Shown: one piece after another, positions 7,505 through 12,282 of the stretch
Numbering within the stretch: position 1 is the stretch's first letter
Layout of the letters: every line of letters begins with the position of its first letter
Assembly: GCA_964566965.1 (NCBI GenBank)
Contig: CAZMKO010000070.1
Coordinates: 1 to 12,282 of the forward strand
DNA: 12,282 nt
From: Oleiagrimonas sp964566965
Lineage (GTDB): Bacteria; Pseudomonadota; Gammaproteobacteria; Xanthomonadales; Rhodanobacteraceae
Reading direction: 5' to 3'
Translations under genes and position numbers: made by a program
Notes under the pieces: model-generated
What the model was told of the DNA's origin: nothing
Databases searched by the model: none
Seen by the model: only the letters and a program-made list of their open reading frames with translations

Positions 7505-7539
7505 GGGACCCGGGACCGGGGACCCGGGACCCGGATCCC
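7505..7539 (+). repeat. Heptamer array, GGGACCC orientation
   Basis: Five consecutive heptamers read GGGACCC, GGGACCG, GGGACCC, GGGACCC and GGATCCC on the plus strand. This is the reverse complement of the GGGTCCC unit of the array at 7713-7746, so the two arrays form an imperfect inverted repeat of about 34 bp around a loop of about 170 bases. Confidence 0.9.
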
Positions 7540-7712
7540 GCAATTTGGTTGAAGAGGCGTGATATCGAAGAGCGACGGCTTGGGCAGGGGCGGAGTAGGT
7601 GAAGCGGGTGGTGCCAGGCTTGTGCACCGGGCATGACGAGAAGCATACGAGCCGGCGCGAAGCCCGGTCGACGGCCTCACGCAACCAGGTCTCTGCAGAG
7701 TGCTCGAGGTTC

Positions 7713-7746
7713 GGGTCCCGGGTCCCGGGTCCCGGATCCCGGATCC
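7713..7746 (+). repeat. Heptamer array, GGGTCCC orientation
   Basis: Three perfect GGGTCCC units are followed by GGATCCC and a degenerate GGATCC. It ends 33 bp downstream of the cdsA stop, as transcribed. It is the inverted partner of the array at 7505-7539 and closely related to the (GTCCCGA)n array at the left edge of the window. Confidence 0.9.
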
Positions 7747-7779
7747 AAAGAGCCTTCCTCCGACAACAAGCCGCCGATG

Positions 7780-8601
7780 TCATAGTGCCAACACCATCAC
7801 CCCCGCCGCAAACACCGGCAGGGCCGCGAACACGCTGTCCAGGCGATCCAGCAGGCCGCCGTGGCCGGGGAAGATGCCGCCGGAGTCCTTGATGTCGGCG
7901 TGGCGCTTCATCAGGCTCTCAAACAAGTCGCCGATGATGGCCGCGGCAACGGTGAGGGCGCCGAGTACGGCCATCCACAGCAGACCGGCACCGGTCACGG
8001 CCAGCAGGTGGCCGCCAATGACGGCGACCAGCATGCCGGCGACGAGCGCACCCCAGGCGCCGGCGCGGGTCTTGCCCGGGCTGATGCGCGGGGCCAGTTT
8101 GCGCCGGCCGAAGGCGCGGCCACTGAAGTAGGCGCCGATATCCGCGGCCCAGACCACGCACAGTGCCAACAGGGTCCACCACGGGCCGCGTTCTGGCGCG
8201 TCATGGATGAAGGCCAGGGCGACCCATGCCGGCACCAGTACGGCCACGCTGGCAAGCAGCTTCATCCAGGCATTTTCGCGTGCCGGGGAGGCGGCGAAGG
8301 TGTACGAGCGCAGCCACAACAGGCTGGCCAGCCACCAGGCCAGGCCGGCCAGCACCACGGCTTGCCACAGCCAGGGCGTGTCGCGCTGCCACCACAGCAC
8401 GGCCATCAACACGGCCGTCAGCAGGGGCATCACGGCACGCGCGGCGAGGTGGCGCAAGCCGCACAGGCGGGTCCATTCCCATTGTGCGCCCAGGAACACC
8501 GCCGCCACGATCAGCGCGAACAGCCAGGTCGGCGGCAACAGGATGATGACGACGGCCAGGGGAGCCAGGATCAGGGCGGTGAGTATGCGCTGCAGCAGCA
8601 T
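7780..8601 (-). CDS. cdsA: Phosphatidate cytidylyltransferase CdsA
   Basis: CdsA is an integral inner-membrane enzyme that makes CDP-diacylglycerol from phosphatidic acid and CTP, the branch point of phospholipid synthesis. The 273 residues are strongly hydrophobic, with several membrane segments (about 7-35, 53-70, 78-97, 112-130, 140-158, 178-220). The CDS-family signature occupies 229-256: SLMKRHADIKDSGG, then PGHGG (245-249) and DRLD (252-255), whose acidic residues bind metal and substrate. I chose ATG at 8601 because MLLQRILTALILAP is a typical N-terminus and it lies 14 bp after uppS. The same frame stays open to 9306 inside uppS, but that part only shadows uppS. It is followed by a repeat-rich gap before dxr. 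Confidence 0.95.
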   Translation of the reverse strand: MLLQRILTALILAPLAVVIILLPPTWLFALIVAAVFLGAQWEWTRLCGLRHLAARAVMPLLTAVLMAVLWWQRDTPWLWQAVVLAGLAWWLASLLWLRSYTFAASPARENAWMKLLASVAVLVPAWVALAFIHDAPERGPWWTLLALCVVWAADIGAYFSGRAFGRRKLAPRISPGKTRAGAWGALVAGMLVAVIGGHLLAVTGAGLLWMAVLGALTVAAAIIGDLFESLMKRHADIKDSGGIFPGHGGLLDRLDSVFAALPVFAAGVMVLAL

Positions 8602-8615
8602 GCGGTTTCCGGTGG

Positions 8616-9374
8616 TCAGGGTCGGGAGGCGGTGGCGGTGGCAGTGACCTGCGCCCCGGTACGTCCGAAACGGCGCTGCCGGCTGGCGAAATCGGCCACG
8701 GCATGGGCCAGGCAGTCGGCGTCGACATCCGGCCACAGCGTATCGGTGAAATACAGTTCCGTATAGGCCAGCTGCCAGAGCAGAAAATTGCTGACCCGGC
8801 AATCGCCGCCGGTGCGGATGAACAAGTCCGGTGGCGGCTGGTCGGCGAGGCAGGTGTGCCTGGCCAGAAGGGATTCGTCGATGGCCTCGGGGGCCAGCTC
8901 GCCGCGGGCCACCGCGCAGGCCAGTTCCCGCGCGGCATGTGCGATGTCCCAACGCCCGCCGTAGTTGACCGCCACGTTGAGACGCAGGGCGGTATTGCCG
9001 GCGGTGCGCCGCATGGCGGCCTGCATGCGATCGCGCAGCGATTCGTCGAATGCCGACAGGTCGCCAATGAATTCGATGCGCACATTCTGCTTGTCGAGTT
9101 CGTCGGTTTCCTTGTCCAGGGCCTTCAGGAAAAGTTGCATCAGCGCCTTCACCTCGCCCTGCGGACGGCGCCAGTTCTCGCTGGAAAAAGCGAACAGCGT
9201 CAGTGATCCGATGCGGTTGCGCAGGCAGAATTCGACCGCGCCACGCACGGCCTTCTGGCCCGAACGGTGCCCGAAACTGCGCGGACGCCGCCGTTTTTCC
9301 GCCCAACGGCCATTGCCGTCCATGACGATGGCAATGTGCCGGGGAACGTGCGCGGTAGGAGGCATGTCGGGCAT
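8616..9374 (-). CDS. uppS: Undecaprenyl diphosphate synthase UppS
   Basis: UppS is a cis-prenyltransferase that adds isopentenyl diphosphate units to farnesyl diphosphate to give C55 undecaprenyl diphosphate, the lipid carrier for peptidoglycan and O-antigen. The 252-residue protein has the catalytic segment MDGNGRW at 18-24 (Asp19 binds Mg-diphosphate), FAFSSENW at 61-68, and the C-terminal signature RTGGDCRVSNFLLWQ with LAYTELYF (187-209). RTGGDCRVSN differs slightly from the E. coli RTSGEQRISN, but the Arg and Ser contacts are kept. The start at 9374 is likely, though ATG at 9365 is almost as good because neither has a clear Shine-Dalgarno. It lies 18 bp after frr and 14 bp before cdsA, and uses isoprenoid precursors whose synthesis dxr commits. 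Confidence 0.96.
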   Translation of the reverse strand: MPDMPPTAHVPRHIAIVMDGNGRWAEKRRRPRSFGHRSGQKAVRGAVEFCLRNRIGSLTLFAFSSENWRRPQGEVKALMQLFLKALDKETDELDKQNVRIEFIGDLSAFDESLRDRMQAAMRRTAGNTALRLNVAVNYGGRWDIAHAARELACAVARGELAPEAIDESLLARHTCLADQPPPDLFIRTGGDCRVSNFLLWQLAYTELYFTDTLWPDVDADCLAHAVADFASRQRRFGRTGAQVTATATASRP

Positions 9375-9392
9375 GGGCGGGTATGGCGGTGC

Positions 9393-9962
9393 TCAGACCG
9401 CCATCAATTCTTCTTCCTTGCTCTTGACGACCTCGTCCACCTGCTTGACGAAGCTGTCGGTCAGTTTCTGGATCTCGTCCTCGGCCCGGTGCTCGTCATC
9501 CTCGGAGATCTCCTTTTCCTTGAGCAATTCCTTGACGCTTTGCAGGGCGTCGCGGCGGATGTTGCGGATGGCGATCTTGCTGTTCTCACCCTCGTGCGAG
9601 ACGTGCTTGGCCAGTTCCTTGCGGCGCTCCTCGGTCAGGGCCGGCAGGTTCAGACGGATCACGGTGCCCGCGGTGTTCGGGGTGATGCCGATGTCCGAGC
9701 CCAGGATGGCCTTTTCGATGGGGGCCACCATGTCTTTTTCCCACGGGGTGATGGTCAGCGTGCGGGAGTCGGCGACGGCCACGTTGGCGACCTGCGACAG
9801 GGGCATGTCCGAGCCGTAGTAAGGCACCTTGATGCTTTCCACCAGCGCGCTGCTGGCGCGACCGGTGCGCAGCCGGCGCAATTCGTTCTCGAGGGCGTCG
9901 ATGCTTTTGCCCATGCGGGTCTTGGCGTCTTGTTTGATGTCGTCTAGCACGGCAGGCTCCAT
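9393..9962 (-). CDS. frr: Ribosome recycling factor
   Basis: RRF acts with EF-G to split post-termination ribosomes. The 189 residues are a few longer than E. coli (185), with the extra ones at the N-terminus (MEPAVLDDIKQDAKTRM). Conserved blocks are LRTGRAS near 30-36, SRTLTITPWEKDM, PALTEERRKEL (about 109-119), IRNIRRDA and KEKEISEDDEHRAEDEIQKLTD near the C-terminus, covering the three-helix bundle and the small second domain. The start at 9962 follows a possible hairpin and a TATACT box. The frame is open upstream to 10169, but that part shadows the end of pyrH and is unlike any RRF. It follows pyrH by 98 bp and precedes uppS by 18 bp. Confidence 0.97.
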   Translation of the reverse strand: MEPAVLDDIKQDAKTRMGKSIDALENELRRLRTGRASSALVESIKVPYYGSDMPLSQVANVAVADSRTLTITPWEKDMVAPIEKAILGSDIGITPNTAGTVIRLNLPALTEERRKELAKHVSHEGENSKIAIRNIRRDALQSVKELLKEKEISEDDEHRAEDEIQKLTDSFVKQVDEVVKSKEEELMAV

Positions 9963-9963
9963 G

Positions 9964-9982
9964 GAACGGCGTGTATCCGTTC
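9964..9982 (-). repeat. Inverted repeat at the frr start codon
   Basis: GAACGG and CCGTTC form a perfect 6-bp stem with a 7-base loop. It ends one base before the frr ATG and covers the place where a Shine-Dalgarno would lie. In read-through RNA from pyrH it could limit ribosome access to frr. It may also be chance. Confidence 0.5.
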
Positions 9983-9983
9983 G

Positions 9984-9989
9984 AGTATA
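9984..9989 (-). promoter_or_regulatory. Candidate -10 box for frr
   Basis: TATACT matches five of six -10 consensus bases and lies 21 bp upstream of the frr ATG. No good -35 is visible at the usual distance. A transcript from it would start near 9977, inside the inverted repeat, and so escape the hairpin present in longer transcripts. Confidence 0.4.
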
Positions 9990-10060
9990 GCAAGGGCGGA
10001 GTCGAATGCTCCGGGAGAGGGTCGGACGCGGGCCGGCGGTGCCGGGTCGCGGGGCGGGGC

Positions 10061-10783
10061 TCAGCCGCCGTCGACCAGGGTGCCCACGGCTTCGCCGCGC
10101 ATGATGCGCAGAAGGTTGCCGGGGCAGGTCATGTCGTAGATGCGCATGGGCATGCCGTGGTCGCGGCACAGCGCGATGGCGGCGGTGTCCATCACGGCCA
10201 GCTTGTCCTCGATGACGCGATCGTAGGTGAGGTGTTCGTAGCGGGTCGCACTCTTGTCCTTGGCCGGGTCGGCGTCGTATACGCCGTCCACCTTGGTGGC
10301 CTTCAGGAGCAGGTCGGCGCCGATCTCGACGGCACGCAGCGCGGCCGCCGAATCGGTGGTGAAGAACGGATTGCCGGTGCCGGCAGCGAACAGCGCGATG
10401 CGGCCCTTCTCGATATGGCGCACGGCACGGCGGCGGATGAAGTCCTCGGCGACATCGTGGATGGGAATGGCGCTCATCACGCGCGCGTAACCGCCGTGCT
10501 TTTCGATGGCATCAGCCATGGCCAGGGCGTTCATGACCGTGGCCAACATGCCCATGTGGTCGCCAGTGACCCGGTCCATGCCGCCGGCGGCCAAACCCGC
10601 ACCGCGGAAGATGTTGCCGCCGCCGATGACCACGCCGATTTCCGCGCCGGCCTGGTTCACCTCGATGATTTCCTCGGCCAGTCGCCCGATGACTTTCGGA
10701 TCGATGCCGTAGTCCTCGTCCCCCATCAGGGCTTCACCGGAGAGTTTGAGCAGGATGCGCTTGTACGTGGGCGACTCGGTCAT
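10061..10783 (-). CDS. pyrH: Uridylate kinase PyrH
   Basis: PyrH phosphorylates UMP to UDP in pyrimidine nucleotide synthesis. It belongs to the amino-acid-kinase fold and not to the eukaryotic-type UMP kinases. The 240 residues match E. coli (241). Conserved features are KRILLKLSGEALMG (8-21), GGGNIFRG (54-61), DHMGMLATVMNALA (75-88), GTGNPFFTTDSAA (135-147, UMP site) and KATKVDGVYDADP (161-173, ATP site). I chose ATG at 10783 because GGAGA lies eight bases upstream and the family begins here. The frame is open to 10942, but that extension covers the candidate promoter. It is preceded by the tsf terminator and so probably has its own promoter. Confidence 0.97.
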   Translation of the reverse strand: MTESPTYKRILLKLSGEALMGDEDYGIDPKVIGRLAEEIIEVNQAGAEIGVVIGGGNIFRGAGLAAGGMDRVTGDHMGMLATVMNALAMADAIEKHGGYARVMSAIPIHDVAEDFIRRRAVRHIEKGRIALFAAGTGNPFFTTDSAAALRAVEIGADLLLKATKVDGVYDADPAKDKSATRYEHLTYDRVIEDKLAVMDTAAIALCRDHGMPMRIYDMTCPGNLLRIMRGEAVGTLVDGG

Positions 10784-10790
10784 CGAGGGC

Positions 10791-10795
10791 TCTCC
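10791..10795 (-). promoter_or_regulatory. pyrH ribosome binding site
   Basis: GGAGA lies seven to eight bases before the ATG at 10783. It decides against the longer open frame beginning at 10942. Confidence 0.6.
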
Positions 10796-10819
10796 GATGG
10801 TGGGTTGTGGGTGTGCCGC

Positions 10820-10825
10820 ATTGTA
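10820..10825 (-). promoter_or_regulatory. Candidate -10 box for pyrH
   Basis: TACAAT matches five of six bases of the -10 consensus. It lies 36 bp upstream of the pyrH ATG and downstream of the tsf terminator. No clear -35 is seen. It would give a leader of about 30 bases. Confidence 0.45.
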
Positions 10826-10957
10826 GCGATGTTGCGGAGTGGGGGCGAGAGGTTGAGCGTTGGCGTTGGGGACCAAGTTGAGGAAGGAATCAGGGGTGGG
10901 GCGGGCCTCGGGTGCGGTGGCCCGGATATCCGTCTCGCGCATGGCGTCCGTGCGGCA

Positions 10958-10988
10958 ACAAAAAGGGCCGCGATCCCTCGCGGCCCTT
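10958..10988 (-). terminator. Rho-independent terminator after tsf
   Basis: A perfect 10-bp stem, AAGGGCCGCG with CGCGGCCCTT (10963-10972 and 10979-10988), closes a 6-base loop. On the minus strand the T-rich tail TTTTTGTTG follows. It starts 26 bp after the tsf stop and ends the rpsB-tsf transcription unit. Confidence 0.92.
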
Positions 10989-11014
10989 GTGTCATCACAG
11001 GACGACGATCCGGC

Positions 11015-11893
11015 TTACGCCAGGCCGGCCTGCTTCATCACTTCGGCGGCGAAATCTTCTTCCTTTTTCTCGACGCCTTCGCCGACGGCCAGACGCACGG
11101 CCTGCTTGATGCTGGCGCCTTCCTTCTTCAGCACGTCGCCGACGCTGGAACCGGTGTCCAGCACGTACGGCTGGCCGGTCAGGGTCATTTCCGAGACGAC
11201 CTTGTTGACCTTGCCGGAGATGATCTTTTCCAGGATCTCGGCCGGCTTGGACTGGTCCTTCTCGCTCATCTGGCCCTTGGCGATTTCCTTTTCCTTCTCG
11301 ATCAGTTCCGCGGGCACGTCCTCGGCACGCAGGTACTGGGGATTCATCGCCGCCACATGCATGGCGATGCCCTTGGCCAGCTCCTCGGAACCGCCTTCCA
11401 GGGCCACCAGCACGCCGATACGGCCGCCGTGAATGTAGTGGCCCAGGGTGCCGTCGGTGTCAACGCGGGCCATGCGGCGCACGTCGATCTTTTCACCGAT
11501 GGTGGCGATCAGCGCCTTGGCGGCCTCGTCGACCGTGCCCTTTTCGGGATAGGCCGCGGCCTTGAGGGCGTCGACATCCTTGCTGCCGCTGTCCAGGGCG
11601 ATCTCGGCGACCTGGTCCGAAAAAGCCAGGAAGCTCTTGTCCTTGGCCACGAAGTCGGTCTCGCAGTTGATCTCGACCAGCACCGCGCCGCTCTTGTTCT
11701 GGGCGCTGACGATGCGGCCCTCGGCGGCGATACGGCCGGCCTTCTTGTCGGCCTTGGCCAGACCCTGCTTGCGCAGCCACTCCATGGCGACGTCGACGTT
11801 GCCGTCGTTTTCGACCAGGGCCTTCTTGCATTCCATCATGCCGGCGCCGGAACGCTGGCGCAGCTCCTTGACCAGTTGTGCACTGATTTGCAT
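11015..11893 (-). CDS. tsf: Translation elongation factor Ts
   Basis: EF-Ts is the guanine-nucleotide exchange factor that recycles EF-Tu-GDP. The 292 residues are slightly longer than E. coli (283). The N-terminal module ISAQLVKELRQRSGAGMMECK (3-23) with KKALVENDGNVDVAMEWLR is the UBA-like EF-Tu binding domain. The signature TDFVAKDKSF (79-88) contains the Asp-Phe pair that disrupts the nucleotide site of EF-Tu. The core and C-terminal helical module follow, ending FAAEVMKQAGLA. ATG at 11893 has GAGG seven bases upstream (11900-11903). The frame reaches 11926, but the extra residues are not family-like. It follows rpsB by 57 bp and is closed by a strong terminator, so the rpsB-tsf pair is probably one transcription unit. 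Confidence 0.97.
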   Translation of the reverse strand: MQISAQLVKELRQRSGAGMMECKKALVENDGNVDVAMEWLRKQGLAKADKKAGRIAAEGRIVSAQNKSGAVLVEINCETDFVAKDKSFLAFSDQVAEIALDSGSKDVDALKAAAYPEKGTVDEAAKALIATIGEKIDVRRMARVDTDGTLGHYIHGGRIGVLVALEGGSEELAKGIAMHVAAMNPQYLRAEDVPAELIEKEKEIAKGQMSEKDQSKPAEILEKIISGKVNKVVSEMTLTGQPYVLDTGSSVGDVLKKEGASIKQAVRLAVGEGVEKKEEDFAAEVMKQAGLA

Positions 11894-11917
11894 GGTAAAC
11901 CTCGAAACGTGTTGCGA

Positions 11918-11941
11918 GGGACGCACCCGGAGGCGCGTCCC
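11918..11941 (-). repeat. Hairpin in the rpsB-tsf gap
   Basis: GGGACGC and GCGTCCC form a perfect 7-bp stem with a 10-base loop. It starts 9 bases after the rpsB stop and ends 24 bases before the tsf start. No T tract follows, so it is not a full terminator. It could attenuate or protect the upstream mRNA and set the S2 to EF-Ts ratio. Confidence 0.6.
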
Positions 11942-11950
11942 CGGAGGGGA

Positions 11951-12282
11951 TCATTCGCTGGCAGCGGCCTTGGTTTCAGCCTTTTCCTCGGCCTTGGTTT
12001 CGGCCTTTTTCTCGGCCTTGGCCTCAGGCTTGGCGGCGTCGGAAGCCGGCTTGCTGTCGTCGTTCAGTTCGACGAAGTCGTCGGCATTGCCCTGCTTGGA
12101 AGGTGCGGCAGCCTTGCCTTCCAGGATGGCGTCGGCGGCGGCGCGGGCGTACAGCTGGATGGCGCGGATGGCGTCATCGTTGCCGGGGATGGCGTAGTCG
12201 ACCAGCGCCGGATCGTAGTTGGTGTCGACCACGGCGATCACCGGGATGCCCAGCTTGCGGGCTTCCTGCACGGCGATGTCCT
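11951..12282 (-). CDS. rpsB: 30S ribosomal protein S2 (C-terminal part)
   Basis: Only the last 109 residues and the stop are inside the window; the gene continues past the right edge. S2 binds the 30S head-body junction near S1. The recognisable part is EARKLGIPVIAVVDTNYDP, then VDYAIPGNDDAIRAIQLY, the most conserved block of bacterial S2. After AAADAILEGKAAAP comes a charged, low-complexity tail of about 55 residues that E. coli lacks at this length. Its end repeats AEKKAETK, AEEKAETK, encoded by a 24-bp tandem repeat, and it finishes in AAASE. Ala/Lys-rich S2 tails also occur in Xanthomonas relatives, as I recall. An in-frame GTG at 12271 is an internal valine codon, not the start. tsf follows after 57 bp, the usual order. 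Confidence 0.97.
   Translation of the reverse strand, partial: DIAVQEARKLGIPVIAVVDTNYDPALVDYAIPGNDDAIRAIQLYARAAADAILEGKAAAPSKQGNADDFVELNDDSKPASDAAKPEAKAEKKAETKAEEKAETKAAASE
11965..12025. repeat. 24-bp tandem repeat in the rpsB 3' end
   Basis: Positions 11965-11988 and 11989-12012 are 24-bp copies differing at two bases, and a partial third copy follows. The length is a multiple of three, so it adds octapeptides of the type KAETKAEE to the S2 tail without breaking the frame. Confidence 0.8.

Larger units (their letters stand above)
7458..7779. other. cdsA-dxr intergenic region, repeat-filled
   Basis: This 322 bp gap is the longest non-genic stretch of the window. It holds two oppositely oriented heptamer arrays (7505-7539 and 7713-7746), about 170 bp of unremarkable sequence between them, and a short palindrome before dxr. 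I found no convincing promoter, terminator or RNA gene. One 109-codon minus-strand frame (7454-7783) crosses the whole gap and overlaps the cdsA stop and the dxr start by four bases each. Its third codon positions are clearly less GC-rich (roughly two thirds by hand count) than in the neighbouring genes. Its peptide is Arg/Pro/Ala-rich, with the arrays read as RDPGPG-type repeats. I consider it probably non-coding. Confidence 0.7.

Noticed and set aside
7458..7646. 63-codon N-terminal extension of dxr
   Set aside because: It translates the heptamer array (GSGSRVPGPGSR) and precedes the normal N-terminal NADPH-binding segment. Dxr has family length from 7457.
7541..7712. Possible small RNA or insertion remnant between the two heptamer arrays
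   Set aside because: The arrays resemble terminal inverted repeats, but the DNA between them holds no transposase fragment, flanking direct repeat, promoter or terminator that I can see.
8602..9306. Upstream open extension of the cdsA frame through uppS, suggesting a longer or fused protein
   Set aside because: The peptide is Arg/Pro/Gly-rich and unlike any family, while uppS in another frame has a full set of motifs. CdsA has a normal start at 8601.
9963..10060. Terminator between pyrH and frr
   Set aside because: The region is GC-rich with short self-complementary stretches, but no stem followed by a T tract is present.

Overview
The window is a GC-rich stretch of a gammaproteobacterial chromosome. 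It holds the conserved translation / isoprenoid / outer-membrane-biogenesis cluster, and every real gene is on the minus strand. In the direction of transcription (right to left) the order is rpsB (partial), tsf, pyrH, frr, uppS, cdsA, dxr, rseP, bamA, lpxD, fabZ, lpxA. The order frr-uppS-cdsA-dxr-rseP-bamA is the one I know from Pseudomonas and Xanthomonas-type genomes, not the E. coli order. The S2 protein's C-terminal region, its Ala/Lys/Glu tail, the bamA-lpxD junction without skp, and GGGTCCC/GAGTCCC heptamer arrays between genes suggest Lysobacterales (Xanthomonadales) or a near relative. That placement is inference from memory of the families.

Right part (about 9960-12282): rpsB and tsf are separated by 57 bp that contain a hairpin. 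tsf ends at a strong Rho-independent terminator. pyrH then has its own candidate -10 box, and frr follows after 98 bp that contain another candidate -10 box. Middle (4903-9374): uppS, cdsA, dxr and rseP make and use isoprenoid and phospholipid precursors (DXP to MEP, undecaprenyl diphosphate, CDP-diacylglycerol) and provide the site-2 protease of envelope stress. The spacing is tight except for a 322 bp cdsA-dxr gap filled by two inverted heptamer-repeat arrays. Left part (55-4838): bamA encodes the outer-membrane beta-barrel insertase and is closed by a strong terminator. lpxD-fabZ-lpxA then form a tightly packed lipid A / fatty acid unit with a candidate promoter of its own. The window's left edge is a (GTCCCGA)n array starting directly after the lpxA stop.

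The coding content is housekeeping and I see no mobile element, phage, CRISPR array or unknown multi-gene system. The points worth a second look are the heptamer repeats, a 109-codon frame that exactly bridges cdsA and dxr with ATGA overlaps at both ends, a methionine at the acyl-chain ruler position of LpxA, the missing skp, the internally repeated S2 tail, and several hairpins next to start codons.
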